DNA of 64,000 nucleotides from Geomonas propionica (GTDB lineage: Bacteria > Desulfobacterota > Desulfuromonadia > Geobacterales > Geobacteraceae): the NCBI RefSeq assembly GCF_016458235.1, contig NZ_JAEMHK010000013.1:62001-126000 (forward strand). Direction: 5' to 3'. Each line of letters begins with the position of its first letter. The first letter of the stretch is position 1. Below the pieces are notes generated by a model. The model did no database searches. It was not told the origin of the DNA and saw nothing but the letters and a program-made list of their open reading frames with translations. A program made the translations under genes and the position numbers. This document shows positions 26,572-35,123 of the stretch, in pieces.

Positions 26572-29013
26572 TCAGGACGGGGAGGCGAAGAGCCGCGACT
26601 GCGGCGGGGGGATCACCCGGTAAGGAGGCAGGGCCTGCAGGGCGCGGGCCGGCTTGGGCAGCGACAGCGAGACGACGGTGGGATCGATGACGAGCCCGGT
26701 GCTCACGAAATAACCCATCTGCCGCTGGCCCAGGAGGAAGCTCACCGGGGAGGTGACCGGATCGATCAGGAAGCCGTGGCTCACGTCGGGCTGGTCGAAC
26801 TGGAAGTATCCTTCGCGCGGCCCGGTAGCCGCAGCGTCCCCCGCGGCGGGAGCGACCTTGGGGACCACGGTGCCGCCGGAGGCAGTCATCATGAAGGGAA
26901 CCGGCACCCTGCCGGAGAGATAGCTCAACTGGTCGAAGCCGGGCGCCACCGCGAGGGCCTCCGGGGTCCCCAGTGCGCCGCGCCCTCCCAGGGCGTCGCC
27001 CAAGTACCGGGTGCTCCAGTTGGGGATGACCTTGTCGCCGTTGGTCGGGCGTCCGTTGGCGTCGAAGGCCGTGCTGGTCGCCTCCTGGATCAACACCCTG
27101 CCGGAAAGCCTCGAGGGGAGCGCGCTCCCGGTGCGCAGGTCGGGCAGCGGCGTCGTCATGGTGGCCGGGTCGACCGGGTCGAACACCGACTGGGTCAGTT
27201 GGAAGAACTTCTCGTAGGTCGGTGAACCGGCCGAGATCCCGGCGCGGGCCAGGCCGGCGTCGATGCTGGGGCCGAAATCGACGCTGTCCCGCAACAGGTA
27301 GGCGATGCGCGCGCCGGGGACGCTCAAGAGCCCCTTCATGTCGGCGTCGAGGGTGGCCTGGGTATAGGGAGGCGTGCCGGGCGCCGCAGAGAGGGTGGCG
27401 TTGCCGGCCAGGTAGTAGGCCCCGACGATGGCGCCCAAGCTCACGCCGACGTATTTCGGTTTCCGCCCAGCGTTGGGGGCGTTGGCCCCCAGGGTGGCGA
27501 ATCCCTGCGCCGCGAAAGCGGGGTTGAATGACGGTGTCGCCAGCACCAGTTCCAGCCGGTCCAGGTTGAAGGCGGCCTGCTGGACGTTGGTCCGCGCGGC
27601 CAGCGGCGCTCCCAGCGCGATAAAGTCCTCTCCCCAGGTGGTGCCGGTGAGGTGACCTGACAGGGCGAGGGCGCCGTGCAGCGGGAGATCGATGGCGACC
27701 ACGGCGAACCCCGCCGCGGTGAGCTTGCCGGCCACGGCGATCGCCTGCTCCTTGCTGCCGTTGATGGCGTGCTGGTAGATGGCCAGCGGCCATCCCCCGG
27801 CGGGAGCCGTTCCCGCAGGAGCGAAGTAGACGAAGGGGATGCGGCGGTCGCTGTAGTAGAAGCCGGTCAGCCTGCCGGTGCCCGGGTCGCGGAAGGGCTG
27901 CACCACGGCGCTCGCCGCGCTGTAACTGCCGAAGGTGAGGTTCTGGTTCATGACCGGGTTGCCGCGTGCCACGACCGGATTCATGGAGATGTCCGCAGTG
28001 GCAATGCTCCCGGTGATCACCGCGCCGACGCTCGCCGGGGCCACGGCGGGAATCCCCGTCCCGGCCAGGACCATGCCCCAGTAGGTGGCGGGCGCCAGGG
28101 TGGCAGTGACGGTCACAACGTTCAACCCCGCCCCTAACCAGCTCTTGCCGGGCAGGCCACCGGGGAGGTCGCTGCCGGCGGCGAAGGCCCGCAGCGCGCT
28201 CTCCACCGGTACCAGGCTCCCCACCGGGTCGGCCGGGTCGGCAGCGACAAAACCCGCCGCCGTGGTGTTGAAGCGCCCCAGGAGCGCGATCTGGCCCCGG
28301 CTCGATACGCCGCTCACGGCGGGGGCAGCGGTCAGGTCGTTCATGACCTTGGCGTAGCCGGAGAAGAGCACGTTGCCGCTGCCGTCGACGGTGTTCCTCC
28401 TGATCTGCTCCAGCGGCTCGAAGGGGCCGAGCAATGGGAGCTGCGACTTCAAGGCAGAGAAGTAGACCGAACTGCTCACCGAGCCGCCGGTGGCCGCGTC
28501 CTTGACCCGGTTGGTCACCAGGTAGAGATAGCGGCTGCCGGGCTGGAGCGGGAACCTGGGGAAGAGCGAGACGTCGCTGCGCCCGGCGGTATAGCTGAAG
28601 CTGAAGTTGCCGGTCACGTCGGTAAAGCGCAGCGGGTTGTTCTCGGTGGCAGTCGGCGCCGCGCTGTCGGCCCCGATCAGGAATACCTTGATGTTGTTGC
28701 CGTTCACCGTGGCGGGCTGTAGCGGCCGGGCAAAACGGAGGTAGATCGGGGCGTTGACCCCGGCCACGGCGTTGGTGCTGCCCACCTCGTAGCGGTTCAC
28801 GTAGGTGAGGGCCTCCAGCGGGTTCATGGGACGGTTCGCGGGTCTGACGCCGACCGTCCCCGTTGCCGGGTCGGTGTACTGGGTGATCGGGTCACGGGCC
28901 GTGGCGGTTGCCAGCACGTTGGGGAGCGGCACTTCACTGGTGGTGGGGTCGAAGAGGGCGGTGTTGGGGCTTGCCGACTGGCTCATCCCCGAGTCCGAAC
29001 CGCATCCGGCCAA
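26572..29013 (-). CDS. Pla-1/cef-type surface lipase lipoprotein (VolA-like), apparent signal-peptide frameshift
   Basis: The intact frame gives 813 residues from TTG 29013. It starts with the lipobox-like LAGCGSDSG and has a beta-rich N-terminal region, then an alpha/beta hydrolase with the nucleophile elbow GVSLG (Ser near 525) and YQHAING for the oxyanion region. The family cleaves fatty acids from lysophospholipids at the cell surface. The perfectly placed ATG (29063, AGGAGG upstream) is out of frame with the lipobox by one step; restoring frame near 29040 gives a typical lipoprotein signal. It follows fadL by 19 nt, a VolA-FadL style operon. Confidence 0.75.
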   Translation of the reverse strand: MAGCGSDSGMSQSASPNTALFDPTTSEVPLPNVLATATARDPITQYTDPATGTVGVRPANRPMNPLEALTYVNRYEVGSTNAVAGVNAPIYLRFARPLQPATVNGNNIKVFLIGADSAAPTATENNPLRFTDVTGNFSFSYTAGRSDVSLFPRFPLQPGSRYLYLVTNRVKDAATGGSVSSSVYFSALKSQLPLLGPFEPLEQIRRNTVDGSGNVLFSGYAKVMNDLTAAPAVSGVSSRGQIALLGRFNTTAAGFVAADPADPVGSLVPVESALRAFAAGSDLPGGLPGKSWLGAGLNVVTVTATLAPATYWGMVLAGTGIPAVAPASVGAVITGSIATADISMNPVVARGNPVMNQNLTFGSYSAASAVVQPFRDPGTGRLTGFYYSDRRIPFVYFAPAGTAPAGGWPLAIYQHAINGSKEQAIAVAGKLTAAGFAVVAIDLPLHGALALSGHLTGTTWGEDFIALGAPLAARTNVQQAAFNLDRLELVLATPSFNPAFAAQGFATLGANAPNAGRKPKYVGVSLGAIVGAYYLAGNATLSAAPGTPPYTQATLDADMKGLLSVPGARIAYLLRDSVDFGPSIDAGLARAGISAGSPTYEKFFQLTQSVFDPVDPATMTTPLPDLRTGSALPSRLSGRVLIQEATSTAFDANGRPTNGDKVIPNWSTRYLGDALGGRGALGTPEALAVAPGFDQLSYLSGRVPVPFMMTASGGTVVPKVAPAAGDAAATGPREGYFQFDQPDVSHGFLIDPVTSPVSFLLGQRQMGYFVSTGLVIDPTVVSLSLPKPARALQALPPYRVIPPPQSRLFASPS

Positions 29014-29082
29014 GGTCAGGACGAACAGCAGGATGCCGACAGGCGTAGCAGGTGCTGGCTCATGGTTTCCTCCGCAGGGGCG

Positions 29083-30444
29083 TCAGAACTTCAGATTCAG
29101 GTTTGCGGCGAGCAGGTAGGCGTCGCTTTTGAAGATGCCGTTGGCACCGCGCAGGGTGGTCATGTCCTGGTTGTGCACCGTGCGGTCCACGAAGTGCACC
29201 CACATGTAGGCGAGGTCGAGCGTGCCGAAGGCGTTGCCGATGCCCGCGCCCACGGAGAAGCTGTGCCGGTCGGCGTCGGGGAGCAACGGGTCCACGGTCT
29301 CGTTCGGGACAGGAGACTCGTCGAAGGAGTAGCCGGCGCGCAGGGCCAGGCGCTGATTCATCTGGTACTGGGCGCCGAACTTGTAGCTCCAGACATCGCG
29401 CCAGTTCCTCGGGTCGGGCTGGTTGTTGAAGGCGGCGACCTGCGCGGAGTCGAAGTGGAGTTCGAGCTTTTTAAAGCTGCTCCAGCCGGTGCGGGTGGCG
29501 TCGAATTCGAGGGTGACCTTGTCGGTCGGGCGCCAGGCGACGGCGAGGTCGAGGGTGTCGGGGAGAGTGATGCTGGTGGAGGCGTCGCTGCTGGCGCGGG
29601 CCCTGGTGTAGGGGGAAAGGGCGGAGTCGGCCAGGCCGATGGCGCCAAGACCGGTCGGGGTAGTGGCGAGAAAGTTGGCGTCGCCCTTTATGTCGAGCGT
29701 GATCTTGCTCCGGTAGGCGAGGCCCAGGTTGAGGTCACCGCGGGGTTTCCAGAGCAGCCCGAAATTGTAGCCCACGTCGGTGGCCGTGCCGTCGACGCCG
29801 AGCGAGCCCAACTCGTAGGCCCCGAAGGGGGGCGCCGGCGCGGTGGGGTCGATGACCGGAGCGTAGAGCGACTTTTGCAACGTGACCACGGCGTAGGTGA
29901 CGTCGATCCCGGCCGCGACGCCCAGGTTCAGGTTGTCGAAGCGGTAGGCGGCGGTGGGCTGGAAGTTGATCGGCTTGATCGAGGCGATCTGGACCTGGTT
30001 GCGGAACACGCTGGAGTCGCTCCAGGATTTGGACAGCGGGTAGGTCGCGTTGACGCCAAGGCCGAGGGTGACGGGAAGGTTTTCCAGCGCGTAGGTCGCG
30101 TACAGCGTCGGGGCGATGACGATATCGCGCCGGGAGCGCTCGGTGACCGTAGTGGCCCCGGTGTCGAGCGGCGGGGTGCCGGAGAGGGGGGTGGTTCCCT
30201 GGAACTCGGTCTGGGGCACGATGATACCGGTCGACCCCAGGTTCACCTGGATCCCCGGGAGAAACGCGATGCCGCCAGGGTTGAAGTACAGGGCGCTCGG
30301 GTCGTCAGCTTGTGCGGCGAAGGCGTTCCCCATCGCCATCGCCTTGGCTCCCTGCTCGCTGACCTTGAAGCCTGCTCCGTGACACACACCGCGCAGCCCC
30401 GGGAGGGCGCAGAGCACCAGAACGCACAACAACCATTTTCTCAT
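29083..30444 (-). CDS. fadL: FadL/OmpP1-family outer membrane long-chain fatty acid transporter
   Basis: 453 residues from ATG at 30444 (GGGGGG upstream); the open frame before it lacks a site and a signal peptide. After the signal peptide (RKWLLCVLVLCALPG) comes AGFKVSEQGAKAMAMGNAF and the DDPSALYFNPGG motif, the hallmark hatch region of FadL. Alternating strands and a C-terminal aromatic residue (NLNLKF) fit a 14-strand barrel. It imports fatty acids, probably those released by the lipase encoded next. Confidence 0.92.
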   Translation of the reverse strand: MRKWLLCVLVLCALPGLRGVCHGAGFKVSEQGAKAMAMGNAFAAQADDPSALYFNPGGIAFLPGIQVNLGSTGIIVPQTEFQGTTPLSGTPPLDTGATTVTERSRRDIVIAPTLYATYALENLPVTLGLGVNATYPLSKSWSDSSVFRNQVQIASIKPINFQPTAAYRFDNLNLGVAAGIDVTYAVVTLQKSLYAPVIDPTAPAPPFGAYELGSLGVDGTATDVGYNFGLLWKPRGDLNLGLAYRSKITLDIKGDANFLATTPTGLGAIGLADSALSPYTRARASSDASTSITLPDTLDLAVAWRPTDKVTLEFDATRTGWSSFKKLELHFDSAQVAAFNNQPDPRNWRDVWSYKFGAQYQMNQRLALRAGYSFDESPVPNETVDPLLPDADRHSFSVGAGIGNAFGTLDLAYMWVHFVDRTVHNQDMTTLRGANGIFKSDAYLLAANLNLKF

Positions 30445-30597
30445 TGGTGTCCCCCCTGCCGATCCTGGCGGTATCCCGGCCGGTCCGGTCTTCGCCGCAG
30501 GCGGCAAGGTCGCGTCAACCGGAGGATTTCGGCCCAAGGGGAGCAGTGCGCCGTGGAACGTGTGGCAGCATGTGAACCCCGACCGATCGGCAATAAT

Positions 30598-30615
30598 TAG
30601 CATCCGCTAATGCTA
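30598..30615. promoter_or_regulatory. Palindrome upstream of fadL, possible operator
   Basis: TAGCAT at 30598-30603 and ATGCTA at 30610-30615 flank a 6-nt centre. It lies about 150 bp before fadL and could bind a dimeric regulator; no regulator gene is adjacent. Confidence 0.3.
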
Positions 30616-30655
30616 CCGCCCGTCGGATCGAAGTCAAGCAGGGTGGAGCCGGAGT

Positions 30656-30919
30656 TTAATGCACCGTTTTTTCCTTCATCATCCCTTCCAGCATCCGGCG
30701 CAGAGCATCCTCTTCCACGAAGCAGAAAAGCGCGCTGTCGCCGAACGCGACCTCGACGGAGCCCCTTCTCCTTTTCAGGGTTACCTCTACTTCGTGCACC
30801 CCGTTGCCCAAAAGCCCGTGGTAGACCTGCTGGAAGGATCTGCCGGTGCGCAGCGCTTCCTTGCCCCGCATCTCGAAGTAGACCGCCTGGTCCAGTGCGT
30901 CGTTGGTTAGGTAGATCAT
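30656..30919 (-). CDS. Small conserved-looking protein of unknown function
   Basis: 87 residues; AGGAGG is placed 6 nt before its ATG, which supports reality. It is acidic/basic mixed without signal peptide or membrane segment, and opens with MIYLTNDALDQAVYFEMRGK. I do not recognise a family. It precedes fadL by about 210 bp on the same strand and is divergent to the methyltransferase gene. Confidence 0.65.
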   Translation of the reverse strand: MIYLTNDALDQAVYFEMRGKEALRTGRSFQQVYHGLLGNGVHEVEVTLKRRRGSVEVAFGDSALFCFVEEDALRRMLEGMMKEKTVH

Positions 30920-31099
30920 GGTGCACCTCCTGTTTTTCTACAGCAAACCACATAGGTGCGACAGAAAAAGTCGTTGATACCGTGCGTGCTGTGTCGGGCG
31001 GCGCGGCGGCATGCCGGATGGCGGTGGAAAGGCTTGACAATCGAGACGAAAATGGGGAATTTGGGCACCGCTGGGAATAAGGCAGGGGAGGGGGAGGGT

Positions 31100-31675
31100 A
31101 TGGAGTCCGATCGCGTCAAATGGGACCAGCGTTACAGCGGTCCGGAGCTTTTCTTTTCGCTGACCCCGTCGCGGCTGTTGGCCAACTCCCTGGAGCGTAT
31201 CATGTCCCTGGTCCCAGGGCGGCGGGCGCTGGACCTGGCCTGCGGCGAGGGGCGCAACTGCATCTACCTGGCGCAGCACGGCTTCGAGGCGACCGGAGTA
31301 GACATTTCGCCGCGGGGGCTGGAACGCGCCAGGAGGCAGGCGGCCGAGGTCGGCGTCGCCGTGGAGTTCATCGAGGCCGACCTGGAGTGTTGGCGCCCGC
31401 AGGGGGAGTACCACCTGATCCTCAACTTCAACTTCCTGATGCGGGATCTGATCCCGGCGCTCATGGAGGCGCTCGCCCCGGGCGGGGTGCTGCTCATGGA
31501 GACCATACTGGACGCGCCGGGGATGCCGGGGGAGCATCGCAAGGATTTCCTGCTGCAGCCTGGAGAGCTGGGACGCATCTTCGGCGGGTATGAGGGGAGG
31601 ATCCTGCTGCTGGAAGAGGAGGTCGACGCGCCGGAGATGCCGGTGGCGCGGGTCATGTTTCAGAAGCAGGTTTAG
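31100..31675 (+). CDS. Class I SAM-dependent methyltransferase (TehB-like)
   Basis: 191 residues from ATG 31100 with GGGGAGGG just upstream. The SAM motifs are ALDLACGEGRNCIYLA (motif I) and VDISPRGLERA (acidic motif II), followed by NFNFLMRDLIP. The pattern WDQRYSG at the N-terminus is usual for TehB/tellurite-type and thiopurine-like methyltransferases. Substrate unknown. Its stop codon lies inside a GGTTTA hexamer tract. Confidence 0.85.
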   Translation: MESDRVKWDQRYSGPELFFSLTPSRLLANSLERIMSLVPGRRALDLACGEGRNCIYLAQHGFEATGVDISPRGLERARRQAAEVGVAVEFIEADLECWRPQGEYHLILNFNFLMRDLIPALMEALAPGGVLLMETILDAPGMPGEHRKDFLLQPGELGRIFGGYEGRILLLEEEVDAPEMPVARVMFQKQV

Positions 31676-31687
31676 GTTTAGGTTAAG
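31662..31687 (+). repeat. Hexamer tract spanning the methyltransferase stop, left arm of an inverted repeat
   Basis: AGAAGCAGGTTTAGGTTTAG then GTTAAG, with GGTTTA repeated. The stop codon TAG at 31673-31675 is part of it. Its complement recurs at 31866-31890 behind ubiE with few mismatches. Confidence 0.7.
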
Positions 31688-31710
31688 AATGCTAAGGGCA
31701 AATTCCCCCT

Positions 31711-31734
31711 GTCCCCCCTTCGCAAAGGGGGGGA
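31711..31734. repeat. GTCCCCCC...GGGGGGAC hairpin repeat
   Basis: GTCCCCCC at 31711-31718, TTCGCAAA loop, then a run of G ending GAC at 31734. Related units are found at 36898-36931 and 36963-37000. Confidence 0.65.
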
Positions 31735-31767
31735 CGCGAGGGCGGGTGCAGTGCTTCGTGGACTGCT

Positions 31768-31803
31768 GGGAGTGCTGTAGGGAGTGCTGCAGGGAGTGCT
31801 GCT
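31768..31803. repeat. Three 12-nt tandem repeats
   Basis: GGGAGTGCTGTA, GGGAGTGCTGCA and GGGAGTGCTGCT follow each other without gap. Confidence 0.75.
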
Positions 31804-31832
31804 GCGCGCGAAAGTTGTGCGGCGGGCAAAAG

Positions 31833-31864
31833 AAAAGGCTGCGGTCACTGACCACAGCCTTTTG
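31833..31864. terminator. Bidirectional terminator between the methyltransferase gene and ubiE
   Basis: AAAAGGCTGCGGT pairs with ACCACAGCCTTTT across a 5-nt loop with one mismatch; A-run and T-run on either side let it work in both directions. Confidence 0.8.
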
Positions 31865-31865
31865 C

Positions 31866-31890
31866 CTTAACTCAACCTCAACCTGCTTCT
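31866..31890 (-). repeat. Hexamer tract after ubiE, right arm of an inverted repeat
   Basis: On the minus strand the ubiE stop TAG runs straight into AGCAGGTTGAGGTTGAGTTAAG, the same theme as 31662-31687. Confidence 0.7.
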
Positions 31891-32596
31891 ACTTGGTCCC
31901 GACGTAGACGGTGGCGATGCCGCCGGTGAGGTCGAAGTGGTGCACGTCCTTGAAACCGACCTGCTCCATCATCCCCTTGAACACCTCGCGCGAGGGAAAC
32001 TCGAGGACGGAATCGGGCAGGTACTGGTAGGCGCTGAACCGGGAGAAGGCGCCGCCGATCTTGGGGAGTACCTTCAGGAAATAGAAGTGGTAGATATTCT
32101 TGAACACCGGCATGGTCGGCGTGGAGAACTCGAGGATGACGATCTTGCCGCCGTCCTTGAGCACCCGGCGCATCTCGGTCAGCCCCTTGATGCGGTCGAC
32201 CACGTTCCTGATGCCGAAGGAGATGGTAGCGGCGTCGAAGCTGCCGTCCGGGTAGGGGATGTCCTCGCAGGGCGCCACCTCCAGCTTGATACGCCCGGCG
32301 TGACGCGACTCCTGCACCTTGACCCGTCCCAGGTCGATCATTTCGGGGGTGAAGTCGATGCCGACGATGTTGACGGAAGTGGGGGTCTGGGTCGCTACCT
32401 CGAGCGCCACGTCGCCGGTGCCGGTTGCCACGTCCAGCACGAGCCCGGGACCGCGCAGGCCGATCTTGCCCACGGCGAAACGGCGCCAGCGGCGATCGAT
32501 GCCGAGCGACAAGAGCCTGTTCAAAAGATCGTAGCGCGGAGCTATGCTCCCGAACATGGCGCGAATGCGCTCACCCTTTTCCGACAATGCGTACAT
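31889..32596 (-). CDS. ubiE: Demethylmenaquinone methyltransferase
   Basis: 235 residues, typical for UbiE/MenG. Motifs FGSIAPRYDLLNRLLSLG, the SAM site VLDVATGTGDVA and GIRNVVD are diagnostic. It methylates demethylmenaquinone to menaquinone, the respiratory quinone expected in Geobacteraceae; it may also act on ubiquinone precursors in other bacteria. A UbiB-family gene lies elsewhere in the window. Confidence 0.94.
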   Translation of the reverse strand: MYALSEKGERIRAMFGSIAPRYDLLNRLLSLGIDRRWRRFAVGKIGLRGPGLVLDVATGTGDVALEVATQTPTSVNIVGIDFTPEMIDLGRVKVQESRHAGRIKLEVAPCEDIPYPDGSFDAATISFGIRNVVDRIKGLTEMRRVLKDGGKIVILEFSTPTMPVFKNIYHFYFLKVLPKIGGAFSRFSAYQYLPDSVLEFPSREVFKGMMEQVGFKDVHHFDLTGGIATVYVGTK

Positions 32597-32779
32597 ATTT
32601 TCCTACCTTTTTGGTGCCTGAAATGCTATAAATTTTGACCGCTTCCCGCGTCGGGAAGCCCTTTGGCAAGGCTTGATTTTTAGCACAAAGCGCCACGGCT
32701 TGCCAGCAAAAAGCGGCCCTGCCTTCTTTTAAGGCCGTCCGCTGGTCCGCGCCAGCGCCATCCCCCAAGGAGGCAACCG

Positions 32780-33949
32780 TTGTTCCCCCAAATCAGGCCC
32801 CAGGATATCGCCGATATCCTGATCATGACCTTTCTGCTCTACCAGCTCTATAGCTGGTTCAAGAACTCCAAGGCGCTCCAGGTAGTGTTGGGGCTCTTGT
32901 TCCTGGGCGTGATCTACTTCGTCACCAAGAGCTTGGGGCTCTTCATGACCAGTTGGATCCTGCAGGAACTGGGAACGGTGCTTCTCGTCCTCTTGATCGT
33001 GGTATTCCAGTCCGAGATCCGCCAGGCCCTGTACCGACTGAGCCTGCTGCGCAACCTGTTCGAACACCAGGAGAGCGCGGTGCGGCTCGACCTGCTGGAG
33101 TTTTCTTCAACGGTCTTCTCGCTCGCCTCCCAGCGCATCGGGGCGCTGGTGGTGTTCCAGCGCGAGGAACTTCTGGACGACCTCATCCTGCACGGCGTCC
33201 CCATGGACTCCTTAGTGAGCGGTTCCCTGGTCACCAGCATCTTCATGCCCGGTTCGCCGCTGCACGACGGAGCGGTGCTGGTGAAGGACGGGAGGGTCGC
33301 GCTCGCTTCCTGCCACCTGCCGCTGTCGGTGAGTGCCGACGTGCCGCAGCATCTCGGCACTCGCCACCGCGCCGCCCTCGGCCTTTCCGAGCGCTCGGAC
33401 GCCGTCATCGTGGTCGTATCCGAGGAACGGGGCCAGGTTTCCCTGTCGCGGCAGGGTGAGTTGGAGGTCATGGCGTCGCAGGCGCAGCTGCACGAGTGCC
33501 TCACCTCACTGCTGCAGCCGCTCTCCCGCGAGGAGCAGCGCGTTGGCGTTTTCAAACGCCTCTTCTCCAATTTCTGGCCCAAGGTCGCCATCTTCTGCGT
33601 AGTGGTGGCGAGCTGGCTCTTGATTACCTACCGGCAGGGGGAGATCCTTACCGTGACGGCCCCGGTCACCTTCCATAACCTCCCCGACAACCTCACTCTG
33701 ACCCGCAGCTTCCCGGACGAGGTGGATCTGCAACTGAAATCCTTCTCGAACTTGGTAGCCTCTCCGAAGAACCTGGACATCGTGGTGGACCTGGACCTCT
33801 CCAAGGCCAAGGAGGGGAACAACAATATCCAGATCAGCAAGGACCTGATCCGGCTCCCGCCCGGCGTCGTGGTGGTGAACCTGGACCGCTCCCTGGTGCG
33901 GGTGGTGGTGGAAAAGAAACAAGCGAAGGTTCCGATCCGCAAGCGGTAA
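32780..33949 (+). CDS. cdaA: Diadenylate cyclase CdaA fused to a YbbR domain
   Basis: 389 residues from TTG 32780 (AAGGAGG at 32767-32773). Three N-terminal membrane helices (about 10-80) precede the DAC domain, with SPLHDGAVLV and GTRHRAALGLSE, which carry the DGA and RHR catalytic motifs. After residue 260 a fourth helix (VAIFCVVVASWLLITY) leads into one YbbR domain outside the membrane. It makes c-di-AMP from ATP. In many bacteria the YbbR part is a separate protein (CdaR) from the next gene; here it is covalently joined. Usual neighbours folP and glmM are absent. Confidence 0.9.
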   Translation: MFPQIRPQDIADILIMTFLLYQLYSWFKNSKALQVVLGLLFLGVIYFVTKSLGLFMTSWILQELGTVLLVLLIVVFQSEIRQALYRLSLLRNLFEHQESAVRLDLLEFSSTVFSLASQRIGALVVFQREELLDDLILHGVPMDSLVSGSLVTSIFMPGSPLHDGAVLVKDGRVALASCHLPLSVSADVPQHLGTRHRAALGLSERSDAVIVVVSEERGQVSLSRQGELEVMASQAQLHECLTSLLQPLSREEQRVGVFKRLFSNFWPKVAIFCVVVASWLLITYRQGEILTVTAPVTFHNLPDNLTLTRSFPDEVDLQLKSFSNLVASPKNLDIVVDLDLSKAKEGNNNIQISKDLIRLPPGVVVVNLDRSLVRVVVEKKQAKVPIRKR

Positions 33950-34005
33950 TTATAGTAAATTCCGGAAGTTGACTTCGTTCGCTGTCACCTGAACGGTCAT
34001 AAAAG

Positions 34006-34034
34006 TTGACAGGGTGTGTCATTTGTTATATAAA
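34006..34034 (+). promoter_or_regulatory. Strong sigma-70 promoter for the NlpC/P60 gene
   Basis: TTGACA at 34006-34011, 17-nt spacer, TATAAA at 34029-34034. The leader is about 37 nt and includes a run of eight T near 34050. Confidence 0.8.
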
Positions 34035-34077
34035 TTGACGCACCCGCTTTTTTTTCTAGAACAATGAAGGAGGATTC

Positions 34078-35097
34078 ATGATAAAAAGCCTGAAGCTCTT
34101 TACCCTGTGCATCGTCATGCTCTCCATACCTTCGCTCGCCTTCGCCGCAAAGACCCATCGCGTAAAAAAGCACGAAACCTTATACACCCTCGCCAAAAAA
34201 TATAACGTTACCGTCGAAGAGCTGAAGGCCGCCAACAACCTGGTCGGCAACAGCGTCAAGCCGCGCGTGCTCCTGGTCATCCCCCCCCGTTCCGTTTCCG
34301 AGGGGAAGAGCGCATCGGCCGCCGACACCAAGGTGTACAAGGTAAAGAAGAGCGAGACCCTGTCCCGCATCGCCAAGAAGACCGGCGTTTCGGTTGCCGA
34401 GCTGAAGAGGCTCAACGGCATCACCAGCAGCAGGGTGAAGGCGGGAAAGGTGCTGGTGCTCAAGGAAAGCGAGCCCGCGGACGAGCCGAAGGTCAAGGTT
34501 ACTAAGAAGTTGCAGTTGCGTCACCCCGATCTCTTTAACGAAAAAGATTACGAGCAGAGCATCCAGGAACTCGCCTCGCTCGAGCCGGAGCACCAGGTCG
34601 ATCTTTCCAAGAACACCGAATTGAAGGCAAACGGCATCAAGGAGCTGAAGAAATCCGCCTATGGCTTCCTGGGGACCCGCTACCGCTTCGGTGGCAGCTC
34701 GCGCTCCGGCATCGACTGCTCCAGCTTCGTGCAGCACGTTTTCAAGGAACTGGAAGTCTCCCTGCCGCGCACCGCGCGCGAGCAGTTCGAAGTCGGCAAC
34801 GCCGTGGCGCCGGGTGACCTGCAGAAGGGTGACCTGATCTTCTTCGCCACCTATGCCTCCTATCCTTCCCATGTCGGCATCTACCTCGGTAACAACAAAA
34901 TGATCCACGCCTCCTCGCGTGACCGCAGGGTCGTGATCTCCTCGCTGAACACCTCCTACTACCGTTCGCGCTTCCTGGGCGCCAAGCGGATCGCCAAGGT
35001 CAACCCCGACGTATTCCAGCTCGACGACCTGATCCTCGGTGTTGAGGAGGACAACTCGGAAAACGCCATGGAAGAGGACGGCCTGACCAGCAACTAG
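34078..35097 (+). CDS. LysM and NlpC/P60 peptidoglycan hydrolase
   Basis: 339 residues: signal peptide (to about AFA), two LysM wall-binding repeats (about 24-70 and 85-130) and a C-terminal NlpC/P60 domain with catalytic Cys in GIDCSSFVQH and His in SHVGIYLG followed by HASS. It should cleave stem peptides in the periplasmic wall. GAAGGAGG precedes ATG 34078 and an intrinsic terminator ends the gene. Proximity to the c-di-AMP synthase is suggestive because c-di-AMP often links to wall homeostasis. Confidence 0.93.
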   Translation: MIKSLKLFTLCIVMLSIPSLAFAAKTHRVKKHETLYTLAKKYNVTVEELKAANNLVGNSVKPRVLLVIPPRSVSEGKSASAADTKVYKVKKSETLSRIAKKTGVSVAELKRLNGITSSRVKAGKVLVLKESEPADEPKVKVTKKLQLRHPDLFNEKDYEQSIQELASLEPEHQVDLSKNTELKANGIKELKKSAYGFLGTRYRFGGSSRSGIDCSSFVQHVFKELEVSLPRTAREQFEVGNAVAPGDLQKGDLIFFATYASYPSHVGIYLGNNKMIHASSRDRRVVISSLNTSYYRSRFLGAKRIAKVNPDVFQLDDLILGVEEDNSENAMEEDGLTSN

Positions 35098-35123
35098 CCG
35101 GTCTCCTCGATTATCGTCAACGA

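Noticed and set aside
32655..32680. Possible sigma-54 site TGGCAAGG...TTGA before cdaA
   Set aside because: The GG and GC elements are not at the required spacing.
33950..34077. Possible c-di-AMP or c-di-GMP riboswitch before the NlpC/P60 gene
   Set aside because: The short gap holds a good promoter close to the gene; I could not find the conserved cores of the ydaO or GEMM motifs.
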